Below are positions 10,579-22,079 of a stretch of DNA of 64,000 nucleotides, piece by piece. Origin of the DNA: Peronospora farinosa (lineage: Eukaryota > Oomycota > Peronosporomycetes > Peronosporales > Peronosporaceae); NCBI GenBank assembly GCA_947646735.1, contig CANTFK010000968.1:1-64000 (forward strand), in the 5' to 3' direction. Each line of letters opens with the position of its first letter. Within the stretch, counting starts at the first letter, position 1. The notes beneath the pieces are model-generated. The model made no database searches. It was not told the DNA's origin and saw only the letters and a list, made by a program, of their open reading frames with translations. The position numbers were made by a program, and so were the translations under genes.

Positions 10579-10840
10579 CTTTGGTGGCTACCTTGGCTCA
10601 AATTCGCTGGCGTTGAGGTCTTGAAAAAGGAAATAATTTTTTAAAGGATCTGATAGAGATGTGATGTATGCAGCAGTGCATGATAGTCTCGCTACCTCAA
10701 TGTAGTGGCCACGATGCGAAGACCCTTTTACATGTATAACCGCGCATACGGTTTACGTCACTGCGGAATCATCTGCATCAGCTTATTGACGTGAATTTAT
10801 TCGTCTTGGTGACCGGCGTGCTCCTTTCTTACGATTTCTC
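10579..10840. other. Unassigned sequence between B and C
   Basis: I recognise no coding domain, LTR end or repeat here. It could be linker sequence of element C past its repeat region, or target DNA. Confidence 0.4.
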
Positions 10841-10869
10841 TTGCTTCTCAAGCCCCTTATCGAGACTGT

Positions 10870-11974
10870 CGCGTCTCTATCGCAGGAGGATGATGTACCC
10901 CCCCCCTCTAGACGTGGAAGCTCTGCCTCCACCACGTCGATTTCATGCAGATTCGTAGTGTGCCCAATCTCGTCAGTTAGCGGCGGGACCTCATCTTCGC
11001 CCGACTTACTTTTATGCGGGAGCTCGTTCTCGACCGCATCGGTGACACACGAAAGACTCTGCTAAATCGATTTATATATTGGCGGGAGCTCCAGCTCGGC
11101 TGCCTCGAAATTGATCGGAAGCCTCTGCTCGTCCGATGTGCTTGTATGCGGGAACCCCTGTTCGACCGATGTCTGTGTGTGCGGGAACCGCTGATCGACC
11201 TCCTCGTTGAGAATCTGGAATCCCTGTTCGACCGATGTCTGTGTGTGCGGGAACCGCTGTTCGACCGTCTCGTTGTGAATCGGGAACCCCTGCTCAACCG
11301 ATGTTTGTGTATGCGAGAACCGCTGTTCGACCGCTTCGTTCTGTGACTCCGTCAGTGTAACGGAACATACTGCGCACAGAGGTCCATCGCTCTCTCTGTG
11401 TTGACTACTAGTCGTGGCGAGTTCGTTCACGACCCTGACGTGAGGCCAATCGGATGACGCGACCAACAAATGAGTGACCACTTCACTGACGTCATGTCCG
11501 CTTCGTCGTTTGACGGACCGAGATAGCCAATCTATCTTCGGCTGATACCGTGACAGCCACGGTATCCCAAGTATGCAATATAATGCATAGTTCATCTCGT
11601 ACACCAAAAATTCGTCGTTGCTCTGGAAACCGTCGAAAGTGTACGGTAAAACCACTATTTTACGCGGGACACGTTTTGGTTGTGTATCGTCTAGTTTGAC
11701 AACGATGTCACCTGGACCTTCTCGAACCGTGACAGTCGACAGGAAAAGGGACAAACAGGATGCACGAAAGAAATTGTTGGAAGCGCCAGAATCCAACGCT
11801 CGGAGTGGTCGCTTCACTTCAGCAACGATGAGACTGATAATAATCAGTCTCGAATCATCGCGCATGGTGAGTATGAATCATTTTGGGGCTAGGAGTCCGA
11901 GCTGCCACCTGAGTACTCGGTGCTACATTTCTGCCAGTAGGGCGCCCCACGCCTACTGGAACTGCTCGTTTTTT
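10870..11974 (-). pseudogene. Protease and repeat linker of element C
   Basis: Read on the minus strand, the frame entered by the -1 signal at 11974 leads to RPLRALDSGASNNFFR, an aspartic protease active site (D-S-G-A). The second block is CILGIPWLSRYQPKIDWL. After the domain comes a tandem repeat of 22 residues (66 bp) built on VEQRFPHTQTSVEQGF, about three and a half copies, in the plus coordinates 11130-11340. A stop at about 11060 is followed by more VE-x-x-LP-like sequence to about 10870. Reverse transcriptase is missing. The region corresponds to the protease-RT linker of element D. Confidence 0.75.
11934..11974 (-). promoter_or_regulatory. -1 ribosomal frameshift signal, element C
   Basis: On the minus strand A AAA AAC lies at 11974-11968. 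An 8-nt spacer and an 8-bp stem (11959-11952 with 11941-11934) around a 10-nt loop follow. The gag frame reads PPKNEQFQ and then TAG, which falls inside the 5' arm. The -1 frame continues into the protease. Confidence 0.75.
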
Positions 11975-12969
11975 GGCGGGACCACCGACGACACAGCGTC
12001 TCCTCGTGAGACAGCTGTGTTCATAGTCACCGGCGCAGGTGCTCGACAGACAGCCGCACGATGTCCTGTTATACCTCAGCGAAAACACTTCATCGTGTTA
12101 GGATTGCGAATGTCGCGGCTTAATGATTTGTCGCGACCACGAGAGGAATCAATTGCATCAATTTCCATTGGCTCTGAACCAGACGTCCGGGGATGATGTG
12201 ACGCTGCGTGCAGATACGACGACGCGACAGTGTAATCCTTACGAAGCACGAGGGCAAATGCCTTCTCGAGGGACTTTGGTTCAGCACGTGTGAGGCAGTA
12301 ACGCGTCATGCCCTCTTGCATACCAAAATAAAGACATGGACTTGTGAAGCCATGTCAATAGTCTGCGTGGTAATGCACGAAGCAAGATGACGTGCCTTCT
12401 GCACGTAGTCACGCATCGACAGTTTGCCCTGTCGGAGTGGGAAGAAATCTGCACGCAAGCGAGATTCATCTTGAGGAGGCTCGAAAGCCAGTCGTAAGTC
12501 ACGCTGGATATCGTCCAGCATTAGAAACGCCGACTCATGTACGACGAGCTTTCCGAGAACCCATTCCTTGGCTTTGCCAACAAGGCGAGACAGCAGAAAA
12601 TTGACCTTGGCCGTCGGAGCGTCAATTAATCTTGACACTATATCAATATCCACCTCGCGAAACCAGCGATTGAAGGTAGACGGTCCGGACCATCACCGTA
12701 GTTTGCTAACGTCTATATCTTGATGCTTCATGGTGAGAAGTGCGCGAGGGAGTCAATACTCGCCGATTTGCTTCGGCGAGCTCGCGCACCATAAAGTCTT
12801 GGATGGCGGCACGTTGATAATCGTACATCGCTGTGCTCAGCAGCGACGTCACAATAGTTTCGCCAGAAACCACCGCGAGGCGACGTAGTGCCTTCCACTC
12901 CACCGAGGTGAGATGTTGAAATTCAGAATGCTCAAGCAAGATCGCTGGAGCCACCGAAGACTAATCCAT
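11950..12969 (-). pseudogene. gag: Gag of element C, broken
   Basis: This is the capsid-type Gag of a Ty3/gypsy element, homologous along its length to the intact Gag of element D. The expected ATG is at 12969, but the third codon is TAG. Downstream the frame holds LLEHSEFQHLTSVEWKAL. After a break near 12700 come the capsid core (NFLLSRLVGKAKEWVLGKL, then LRLAFEPP) and a downstream segment with RAEPKSLEKAFALVLRKDY. The CX2C nucleocapsid knuckle is degraded. Nonsense and frameshift changes make it non-functional. Confidence 0.7.
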
Positions 12970-12997
12970 GTTCATCTCGAATCTGGTTATTGGAAGA

Positions 12998-13014
12998 ACT
13001 ACGAAGTGCTACCA
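12998..13014 (-). other. Primer-binding site, element C
   Basis: Minus-strand TGGTAGCACTTCGTAG lies 2 nt inside the LTR boundary at 13017. It is the same primer site as in A, D and F. Confidence 0.6.
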
Positions 13015-13016
13015 GG

Positions 13017-13336
13017 TGTAACGGGCTAAGGACCCGTTACCGTCTTACACTAAAAGGGCGTTGAGGAAGCGCTCTTAATTAACTCGTAAATTGGACTCTG
13101 TTTTATTTTTGTTTTAGTTTTAATTCGCAGTAAGTGCAAATATGTTCCCTAGCTCATGGGAACCACTCGATATTGGAAGTCAATTTATTATTGACTAATT
13201 ATTGGGTCTGGCACCCCAATAATAAACCAATAATAAATTGACGCGCAGTATCCACTAATCGGATACTGCCCTATGCCTACTTACGTGATTATGTATTATT
13301 CCTATAACTACTCATGTAATAGGTTGCCCCATTGCA
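13017..13336 (-). repeat. 5' LTR of element C
   Basis: Read on the minus strand it runs from TGCAATGGGG at 13336 to CCCGTTACA at 13017 (320 bp). It consists largely of perfect hairpins: 13019-13025 with 13033-13039, and 13245-13253 with 13261-13269. A GTTCCC/GGGAAC pair and a long ATTATTGGG/CCCAATAAT pair lie between them. Its outer edge interrupts the gag frame of element F, so C inserted into F. Confidence 0.7.
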
Positions 13337-13535
13337 AGTGAACAATCGTGTGGGGGGTAATTCCATCTAGCTTCGGAGGGTCCATCCGAATGGGCCTTGG
13401 TTTACTAGGCCGGGTAGAGAGCGTCTCAACAGTTCTGTTAAGCGCCTCATTCCGTGCCTGCTCAAGCCTAAGCTCATCCTGAGTCTTATTGATGGACTCA
13501 CCCGTTTCTTGGCTGTTTACCTCGGACGCGTTTCT
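13337..13535 (-). pseudogene. gag: Gag fragment of element F, distal piece
   Basis: The minus strand encodes a coiled-coil-like stretch with QDELRLEQARNEALNRTVE, then RMDPPKLDGITPHTIVH, the usual entry into a gypsy capsid domain. It ends where the C LTR begins (13336) and is separated from its own 5' part (44093-44280) by the whole of element D. Reading across D and its ACGAT duplication keeps the frame. Confidence 0.7.
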
Positions 13536-13540
13536 ACGAT
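13536..13540 (+). other. Target-site duplication of element D, left (ACGAT)
   Basis: ACGAT immediately precedes the LTR start at 13541. The identical ACGAT follows the 3' LTR at 44088-44092. This ties the two LTRs to one insertion event more than 30 kb apart. Confidence 0.85.
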
Positions 13541-13882
13541 TGTAATGGGCTACATTACACATATAGCATTAACACAAATAAACAATTACATATGTAGACA
13601 GGTGCTGGTCCCGAATAGCGGGCACAGCGTGGTAATTTATTATTGGTTTATTATTGGGCCTAAAGTCCCCAGTATGGACCAATGATAAATCAACCTGAAA
13701 TTGTGTGGTTCCCGAAAGGCGGGAACACTGTCGTATTTATTACGACTAAAATCTTCGTAATTAGTACGAATTAAAACCAAAATAAAAATCAGTGTTAAAT
13801 TTACTTAATACCTAATACTTGGGCTTGAGTCTTCCTCAAGCGCACGTGTAAGCTAGTGACGGTACGTTCTAGCCCCGTTACA
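13541..13882 (+). repeat. 5' LTR of element D
   Basis: It runs from TGTAATGGGC to CCCCGTTACA, 342 bp. Inside are perfect hairpins at 13708-13714 with 13720-13726 and at 13730-13735 with 13741-13746, plus a CCCG/CGGG pair upstream. Confidence 0.85.
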
Positions 13883-13884
13883 CC

Positions 13885-13903
13885 TGGTAGCACTTTGTAG
13901 TCC
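13885..13903 (+). other. Primer-binding site, element D
   Basis: TGGTAGCACTTTGTAGTCC lies 2 nt after the LTR. It is the same family of primer site as in A, C and F. Confidence 0.65.
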
Positions 13904-13908
13904 TTCCT

Positions 13909-14931
13909 ATGCCCGAGTTTGGGATGAGCGAATCGTCGTACTTTGACGCTCCAGATTTATTTCTGGAGCACGCGACGTTCCCCCATCTTACTGGTGTTGC
14001 GTGGGATGCCTTTATTCGTCGCGTCGCGCTGATGAGATTATCGACCCCTGACGCGCAACGTCTCGCCATACATGAGTTTATGGCACGCGAGCTCGCCGAA
14101 TCCAACCGGCGAGGCTTAACTCCCTCGCGCCCTTCACGTAATGAGGCCGTGAAGATGGAAACCTCCTCCTACTCTGGAGAAGGTAAGGACCGGTTATCGC
14201 TGAACCGGTGGTTCCGAGAAGTTGATATCGCCATCGCCTCGAGACTTCTTGAGGCTCCACAGGCGAAGGTCAACTTTCTTCTTTCCCGCCTCACCGGGAA
14301 GGCAAAGGAGTGGGCCCTTGGTAAACTCGTTGTGGACGAGCACGCATTTCCCACCTTGGATACCATCCAGGACGATCTCCGTCTTGCCTTCGAGCCACCA
14401 CAAGAGGAGAAACTGGTGCGATCAAGATTCCTGTCGATGCGACAGGGTAAAATGGCGATGCGCGACTACGTACAGATGGCTAGGCATCTGGCGTCGTGTA
14501 TTATCACGCACCCCATGGATATGTACACGCAGGTGAATGTCTTTGTGGATGGTATGCGTGAGGGGCAGACCCGCTTATCGCTGGAGCGTGCCGAGCCTGC
14601 CACATTGGAGGAGGCATTTACCATCGCACTCCGTGAAGACTTTAGGGTCACAAAGGCATATGCCAAACCCTCGGTCGTCAGCGTTCCCCGGCCTTCTGGC
14701 CCAGAACCTATGGAGATCGACGTTATTGAGTCGTCGGGTGACCGGCGACGTGTCTTTCATCATAAAGGTGACGCTCGCACCGGGCGTCCAATGGTTTGCT
14801 TTCGTTGTCGCAAGCCAGGACATCGCGCGGCAGAGTGCCGTGCGCCAGCCCCATTATCGGTGCAAGTAGTGGACGCCCATCATGAGGGTGCTGTACCGGC
14901 CGCACGTCCAAAAAACGGTCGGGACCAGTAG
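13909..14931 (+). CDS. gag: Gag polyprotein of element D (intact)
   Basis: This is the structural protein that packages element RNA. It has 340 residues from the ATG at 13909, 27 nt after the LTR. The N-terminus is helical. The capsid core follows at about residues 115-230: [19 protein letters not shown], then [11 protein letters not shown], then [19 protein letters not shown]. One zinc knuckle, [14 protein letters not shown] (CX2CX4HX4C), lies near residue 300. The frame ends at a TAG embedded in the frameshift hairpin. This is the only undamaged gag in the window, and it is the reference used here for C and H. Confidence 0.85.
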   Translation: MPEFGMSESSYFDAPDLFLEHATFPHLTGVAWDAFIRRVALMRLSTPDAQRLAIHEFMARELAESNRRGLTPSRPSRNEAVKMETSSYSGEGKDRLSLNRWFREVDIAIASRLLEAPQAKVNFLLSRLTGKAKEWALGKLVVDEHAFPTLDTIQDDLRLAFEPPQEEKLVRSRFLSMRQGKMAMRDYVQMARHLASCIITHPMDMYTQVNVFVDGMREGQTRLSLERAEPATLEEAFTIALREDFRVTKAYAKPSVVSVPRPSGPEPMEIDVIESSGDRRRVFHHKGDARTGRPMVCFRCRKPGHRAAECRAPAPLSVQVVDAHHEGAVPAARPKNGRDQ

Positions 14932-14950
14932 GTGCAGGGCGCCCTACTGG
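14910..14950 (+). promoter_or_regulatory. -1 ribosomal frameshift signal, element D
   Basis: A AAA AAC lies at 14910-14916 with zero-frame codons AAA and AAC. The spacer is 8 nt. The hairpin is 14925-14932 with 14943-14950, extendable by an A-T pair, around a 10-nt loop. The gag TAG (14929-14931) is within the 5' arm. The -1 frame runs straight into the protease. Confidence 0.8.
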
Positions 14951-15619
14951 TTGGAACGGAGGTCCGGGTCCCCCGGTGGCAGCCCAACCTTCCAGTCCTC
15001 CTGCGCTACGCGCACGGTTAAATGCCACCACTACGAGTGGTGATTCACGTCTGATTATTGTCAGTTTACATGTCGCCGGCGTCCGGCGACCTCTGCGAGC
15101 ACTCCTGGACTCAGGAGCAACAAATGATTTCTTTCGTGAATCTTGTTTGTCGATGCTGCCTCCCAGCATTCAGGTCCGTGAGGGACCTGGCCAAGTCGTC
15201 GTCAAGTTGGCTGACGGGAAACCACACCATGTATCGCGGCGCGAAGTGTCGTTGCCGTATACGTTTGATGGCTTTCGCAGTAATGATGATTTCTTGGTGA
15301 TCGCGATGAATTATGCATTCGATTGCATACTGGGCATGCCATGGTTGGCACGTTATAAGCCCCAGAACGACAGGTTAGCCAGATCAGTGAGACGTCGACG
15401 CAAGTTCGATGTCAGTGAAGTGTTTACCCATCTCTTGGTATCTCCAAGTGACTGGCCAAACGTCACAGTCGTGGATCGCGATTCCACGACGTTGGCGGTG
15501 CACAGAGCGAGCGATGGCCCTCTCTACACTGCTTGTGCTGTTCTTCGAGACACAAGTGACAGTGACTCCTCGCTACAGAGCGAAGAGGACGACGAGGACG
15601 ACGCGGTCGAACAGGGGTT
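14932..15619 (+). CDS. Aspartic protease region of element D
   Basis: This is the retropepsin-type protease, translated as part of Gag-Pol after the -1 shift, so it has no start codon of its own. The active site is RALLDSGATNDFFRESC. The second block is CILGMPWLARYKPQNDRLARS. The frame continues through an acidic stretch (SEEDDEDDAVEQGF) into the VEQGF repeat linker. There it is cut by the G1 LTR at 15620. The continuation resumes at 23486 after the GGTT duplication. Confidence 0.8.
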
Positions 15620-16970
15620 TGTGGTGAAGTGCTTTCCTAAATTGTGAAGAACCCAGGGTCCCGTTGGATTGAAGAGACAAGGGGCCGTGGACTAGGGAGA
15701 AGGGACCACGCACCAGAGAGAACGGACCGGAGATAAAGGGAACCTCGGAGTGAAGCGACCGTTGGCTGAGAATTCGAAAGACAAACAAAGGAGAGGTCAT
15801 TACCAGGGTAACGTTTAACCGGTACCGAAGGGATTCGACCATGGCCCTCATTGGTCGACCCGGTCCATCATTGGTCGGACAGGTCCCTCATCGGTCGACC
15901 CGGTCCCTCATCGGTCGGCCCGGTCCCTCATCGGTCGACCCGGTCTCTCGTTGATAGACCTGGGTCCCTCATCGGTAGACCCGGTACCTCGTCGGTAGAC
16001 CTGGGTCCCTCATTGGTCGAACAGGTTCCTCATCGGTAGACCTGGGTCCCTCATTGGTCGACCCGGTCCCTCATCGGTCGACCCGGTCCCTCATCGGTAG
16101 ACCTGGGTCCCTCATTGGTCGACCAGGCCCCTCGGGGTTCAGCCACTCCTGACCAGTTAATACAAGGATCAGACTAGTCGACGCAAGGAATCAGAGCTTC
16201 AGGCAAGGATAGAGTAAAGGAGTTAAAAGGATAGGACTATATTAAATACTACTCAATTTGCGATCTACTTGGCAAGTCTTCGTCGCGCTGTAAAGGAACT
16301 CTAGTCTGGCCACACGCCTGTTCCGGGGAAGGGATATATTTGCGCCCCCCCCGTTGAAGACAGGCGTGTGGTCCGACACAAGTGCGAGCTGAATCCCACG
16401 TGGCACGACTCCGTCACCCAAGAAGAACTTGCTCTAAGCTACTCACTGTTCCGGGAAGGGATGAATTTTGGCCCCCCCGTCGAAGACAGTTGTGTAGCGA
16501 AGTTCAAGTGCGAATAGAGCTCCAGGATATATTTGGACTGTGAGCTCGTTCGAGTAGCAACACCCCCCCCCCAAGACCCGCTATCGGAAGCGGTCTCCCT
16601 CACCTCAAGTTCCGGGAGAAACGCAAAGGTCAGGTGGTTAATACCCCTGAAACAAGAAGGAAAAGGCCAGGGATAAGCTCCCTGAAGAATTTGGCTTTAA
16701 GTCCACTCTCGACAAGGTCGATCGAGTGGCCACCTACCGGCCCACCGAGTGAAGCATATCCACTCAAGGCCCCCCAGGTCTACCTCCCTCAAGGCAGACA
16801 TCTACATCGTCACCAAGTCTTCCGAAGAGTGCAACCCGCCAGCCGACGGGTACACAAGGTGAGAGAAGGTTCATACGCGGCATCGGGGTACCCCCTCCGA
16901 CAGTCGGCAGTCCGGCACAGTGAGTGGTTTGGGGTCTCATCATACAATTTTGAGAACCCACTCCACCACA
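15620..16970 (+). repeat. LTR G1
   Basis: It runs from TGTGGTGAAGTG to CTCCACCACA, 1351 bp. It has a minisatellite at about 15845-16130. A 12-bp hairpin (16310-16321 with 16360-16371) surrounds a C-tract, and a related weaker hairpin with its own C-tract lies about 120 bp further on. Confidence 0.85.
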
Positions 16971-18818
16971 ATGGTGCGCGTGCCCGGATCTTCGGAAGAC
17001 GCGGGATTTCACCGCGAGTCCCAAGACGATAACGATGTTCATGTCAAGAAGGAGCACAAGACCGAAGAGTCACTGGAAGACCGATCGCCAGTGACTTAAG
17101 AAGAAAAAACAAAGGATCGAAGGGCCGACCGGACCTTGGGAGGGGCCCGGTCAACATGGTCAAGGTTGAAATTTTTGAAGATAAACCTAAATACCCTCCC
17201 TATGTCCTCGTAGAGGACACCTTGGGTCATGACTCCTATCATGATCCAGAGGACCATCAGCCAACGGTGAAAACCGAGAGGCTAAGGTCCCCGAAAAAAC
17301 AACAAAACAAGATCGCGCAATCCAAGCCGACCAAGTTCCTGATGAAGGCGCCCGATAACACCAAGCGATAGGCCCCGAGAAGTCAGGACTGCCGTCATGA
17401 TCGGACGTTGACGTCACGAAGGTCTACCACCAGCGCAAGCTAGACGCATTCTTGGAGAGCGACCCCGTCGCAAAGAATCTCTAGATCCAGCTGCTTGGAC
17501 AGCTCACTGGCTCGGTGTTGACCCTACCCACGGCTGCAGACCGTCACAGACGCGATCACCGCGCTGTTTCCCTTCTTCGAGAAGCGACCATGGTTGCAGG
17601 ACTTTTCGATCCGGACGACCTGCTTTCCCTAGGATTCGACAGAGTCACAAACGACGTTAGAGAATATACACAAACGTCTGTCGACCCTCGTCGGTACCAC
17701 GTCAGCAAAGGGACACCTACCTCTGACGACAAACACACGATCACGGCCCTAGACCTGGGTCCCTCATCGGTCGACCTCGGCCCCTCGTTGGTAGATCTGG
17801 GTCCCTCGTTGGTCGACCTCGGTCCCGTTTTGGTAAACCTCGTTCCATCTTCGATAGACCTGGGTCACTCAAGAATGCAGCTCAATTGTATCGAAAAATA
17901 AAAACCACAGCTGGAGTGACCCAGGTTGGCCACGGACTACCTAACAAGGACAAGAAGAACGACCTACGTGATTGACGTGGTGAAGACATGCGCGTTCTCA
18001 AGTCGCCGTACAGGAGGAGGGAAGCCCGGTAGGTAATCTACAGACCCTATCGACGCGGCAATGGCAAGATTTTTCAAGCGCGTCAAGGACCGCAGGAACA
18101 CTTTAACGGGATTGTGACCGGAGGAAGACTAGGGACGCAAGTGACTACCGCTCAAAACGACCCAAGTTCTACTGTACAAGTCACGGCTTAGCACTCGTCG
18201 CAAGGTTCATCTGCTACTAGCTATGTAACCAGGATGCCACTGGGACCGAGTGGTGCGGCGCTGCTGAAGTCCCGAGCGAGGGGCGCGAAACAGGAACAGC
18301 GATCTCACGAACAGGTGACGCGTGGACGACCAACAAAAATCAGGGTTTCTGATTGGTTGAATTTCCAGCCAATAGAAAGCTCCTTGGATGATTGGCCATG
18401 GTCCCTCGTCGGTAGACCTGGGTCCCTCATCGGTCGACCTCGGCCTCTCATCGGTCGACCTCGGCCCCTCGTTGGTAGACCCGGTCCCTCATCGGTCGAC
18501 CTCGGCCTCTCATCGGCCGACCTCGGCCCCTCGTTGGTAGACCCGGTCCCTCATTGGTCGACCTCGGCCCCTCGTCAGTAGACCCGATCCCTCGTTGGTA
18601 TACCTGGTTCCCTCTTCGGTAGACCCGGTCCCTCGCTGGTAGACCTGGGTCCTTCAAGAATGCAGCTCGATGTATCGAAGATTGAAACCACAGCTGGAGT
18701 GACCCAGGTTGGCCACGGACTACCAACCAAAGAGCAAGCAAATAACCCTACGTGATTGACGAGGAAATACATGCCCATGCTCAAGCCGCTGTACGGCTGA
18801 GCAAGCGCAAGGGGCGGC
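16971..18818 (+). pseudogene. Non-autonomous internal region 1 with gag remnants
   Basis: It starts ATGGTGCGCGTGCC, so the first ATG overlaps the primer-binding site. The opening codons match the Gag start of element E but hit a TAA near 17098. Further E-like Gag segments follow: EIFEDKPKYPPYVLVEDTLG at about 17164, then VAGLFDPDDLLSLGFDRV at about 17592, then MPLGPSGAALLKSRARG at 18234. They are separated by breaks and by LTR-like minisatellite units at about 17755-17870 and 18410-18650. No protease, RT or integrase is present. It ends in a polypurine-like GCAAGGGGCGGC. Confidence 0.75.
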
Positions 18819-20230
18819 TGTGGTGAAGTGCTTTCCTAAATTGTGAAGAACCCAGGGTCCCGTTGGATTGAAGGGACAAAGGGCCGTGGACTAGGGAGAA
18901 GGGACCACGCACCAGAGAGAACAGACCGGAGATAAAGGGAACCTCGGAGTGAAGCGACCGTTGGCTGAGAATTCGAAAGACAAACAAAGGAGAGGTCATT
19001 ACCAGGGTAACGTTTAACCGGTACCGAAGGGATTCGACCATGGCCCTCATTGGTCGACCCGGTCCATCATTGGTCGGACAGGTCCCTCATCGGTCGACCC
19101 GGTCCCTCATCGGTCGGCCCGGTCCCTCATCGGTCGACCCGGTCTCTCGTTGGTAGACCTGGGTCCCTCATCGGTAGACCCGGTACCTCGTCGGTAGACC
19201 TGGGTCCCTCATTGGTCGAACAGGTTCCTCATCGGTAGACCTGGGTCCCTCATTGGTCGACCAGGTCCCTCATCGGTAGACCTGGGTCCTTTATTGGTCG
19301 ACCAGGTCCCTCATTGGTCGACCTGGTCCCTCATTGGTCGACCCGGTCCCTCGCTGGTAGACCTGGGTCCCTCATTGGTCTACCTCGGCCCCTCGGGGTT
19401 CAGCTACTCCTGACCAGTACAAGGATCAGACTAGTCGACGCAAGGAATCAGAGCTTCAGGCAAGGATAGAGTAAAGGAGTTAAAAGGATAGGACTATATT
19501 AAATACTACTCAATTTGCGATCTACTTGGCAAGTCTTCGTCGCGCTGTAAAGGAACTCTAGTCTGGCCACACGCCTGTTCCGGGGAAGGGATATATTTGG
19601 CCCCCCCCGTTGAAGACAGGCGTGTGGTCCGACACAAGTGCGAGCTGAATCCCACGTGGCACGACTCCGTCACCCAAGAAGAACTTGCTCTAAGCTACTC
19701 ACTGTTCCGGGAAGGGATGAATTTTGGCCCCCCCCCGTCGAAGACAGTTGTGTAGCGAAGTTCAAGTGCGAATAGAGCTCCAGGATATATTTGGACTGTG
19801 AGCTCGTTCGAGTAGCAACACCCCCCCCCCCCAAGACCCGCTATCGGAAGCGGTCTCCCTCACCTCAAGTTCCGGGAGAAACGCAAAGGTCAGGTGGTTA
19901 ATACCCCTGAAACAAGAAGGAAAAGGCCAGGGATAAGCTCCCTGAAGAATTTGGCTTTAAGTCCACTCTCGACAAGGTCGATCGAGTGGCCACCTACCGG
20001 CCCACCGAGTGAAGCATATCCACTCAAGGCCCCCCAGGTCTACCTCCCTCAAGGCAGACATCTACATCGTCACCAAGTCTTCCGAAGAGTGCAACCCGCC
20101 AGCCGACGGGTACACAAGGTGAGAGAAGGTTCATACGCGGCATCGGGGTACCCCCTCCGACAGTCGGCAGTCCGGCACAGTGAGTGGTTTGGGGTCTCAT
20201 CATACAATTTTGAGAACCCACTCCACCACA
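18819..20230 (+). repeat. LTR G2
   Basis: It has the same ends as G1 and is 1412 bp. The difference from G1 is mainly extra minisatellite units (about 19045-19390) and the lengths of the C-tracts. Confidence 0.85.
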
Positions 20231-22079
20231 ATGGTGCGCGTGCCCGGATCTTCGGAAGACGCGGGATTTCACCGCGAGTCCCAAGACGATAACGATGTTC
20301 ATGTCAAGAAGGAGCACAAGACCGAAGAGTCACTGGAAGACCGATCGCCAGTGACTTAAGAAGAAAAAACAAAGGATCGAAGGGCCGACCGGACCTTGGG
20401 AGGGGCCCGGTCAACATGGTCAAGGTTGAAATTTTTTGAAGATAAACCTAAATACCCTCCCTATGTCCTCGTAGAGGACACCTTGGGTCATGACTCCTAT
20501 CATGATCCAGAGGACCATCAGCCAACGGTGAAAACCGAGAGGCTAAGGTCCCCGAAAAAACAACAAAACAAGATCGCGCAATCCAAGCCGACCAAGTTCC
20601 TGATGAAGGCGCCCGATAACACCAAGCGATAGGCCCCGAGAAGTCAGGACTGCCGTCATGATCGGACGTTGACGTCACGAAGGTCTACCACCAGCGCAAG
20701 CTAGACGCATTCTTGGAGAGCGACCCCGTCGCAAAGAATCTCTAGATCCAGCTGCTTGGACAGCTCACTGGCTCGGTGTTGACCCTACCCACGGCTGCAG
20801 ACCGTCACAGACGCGATCACCGCGCTGTTTCCCTTCTTCGAGAAGCGACCATGGTTGCAGGACTTTTCGATCCGGACGACCTGCTTTCCCTAGGATTCGA
20901 CAGAGTCACAAACGACGTTAGAGAATATACACAAACGTCTGTCGACCCTCGTCGGTACCACGTCAGCAAAGGGACACCTACCTCTGACGACAAACACACG
21001 ATCACGGCCCTAGACCTGGGTCCCTCATCGGTCGACCTCGGCCCCTCGTTGGTAGATCTGGGTCCCTCGTTGGTCGACCTCGGTCCCGTTTTGGTAAACC
21101 TCGTTCCATCTTCGATAGACCTGGGTCACTCAAGAATGCAGCTCAATTGTATCGAAAAATAAAAACCACAGCTGGAGTGACCCAGGTTGGCCACGGACTA
21201 CCTAACAAGGACAAGAAGAACGACCTACGTGATTGACGTGGTGAAGACATGCGCGTTCTCAAGTCGCCGTACAGGAGGAGGGAAGCCCGGTAGGTAATCT
21301 ACAGACCCTATCGACGCGGCAATGGCAAGATTTTTCAAGCGCGTCAAGGACCGCAGGAACACTTTAACGGGATTGTGACCGGAGGAAGACTAGGGACGCA
21401 AGTGACTACCGCTCAAAACGACCCAAGTTCTACTGTACAAGTCACGGCTTAGCACTCGTCGCAAGGTTCATCTGCTACTAGCTATGTAACCAGGATGCCA
21501 CTGGGACCGAGTGGTGCGGCGCTGCTGAAGTCCCGAGCGAGGGGCGCGAAACAGGAACAGCGATCTCACGAACAGGTGACGCGTGGACGACCAACAAAAA
21601 TCAGGGTTTCTGATTGGTTGAATTTCCAGCCAATAGAAAGCTCCTTGGATGATTGGCCATGGTCCTTCGTCGGTAGACCTGGGTCCCTCATCGGTCGACC
21701 TCGGCCTCTCATCGGTCGACCTCGGCCCCTCGTTGGTAGACCCGGTCCCTCATCGGTCGACCTCGGCCTCTCATCGGCCGACCTCGGCCCCTCGTTGGTA
21801 GACCCGGTCCCTCATTGGTCGACCTCGGCCCCTCGTCAGTAGACCCGATCCCTCGTTGGTATACCTGGTTCCCTCTTCGGTAGACCCGGTCCCTCGCTGG
21901 TAGACCTGGGTCCTTCAAGAATGCAGCTCGATGTATCGAAGATTGAAACCACAGCTGGAGTGACCCAGGTTGGCCACGGACTACCAACCAAAGAGCAAGC
22001 AGAAAACCCTACGTGATTGACGAGGAAATACATGCCCATGCTCAAGCCGCTGTACGGCTGAGCAAGCGCAAGGGGCGGC
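20231..22079 (+). pseudogene. Non-autonomous internal region 2 with gag remnants
   Basis: This is a near-duplicate of internal region 1, with the same premature stop, minisatellite islands and terminal GCAAGGGGCGGC. It has one extra T at about 20434. Confidence 0.8.
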
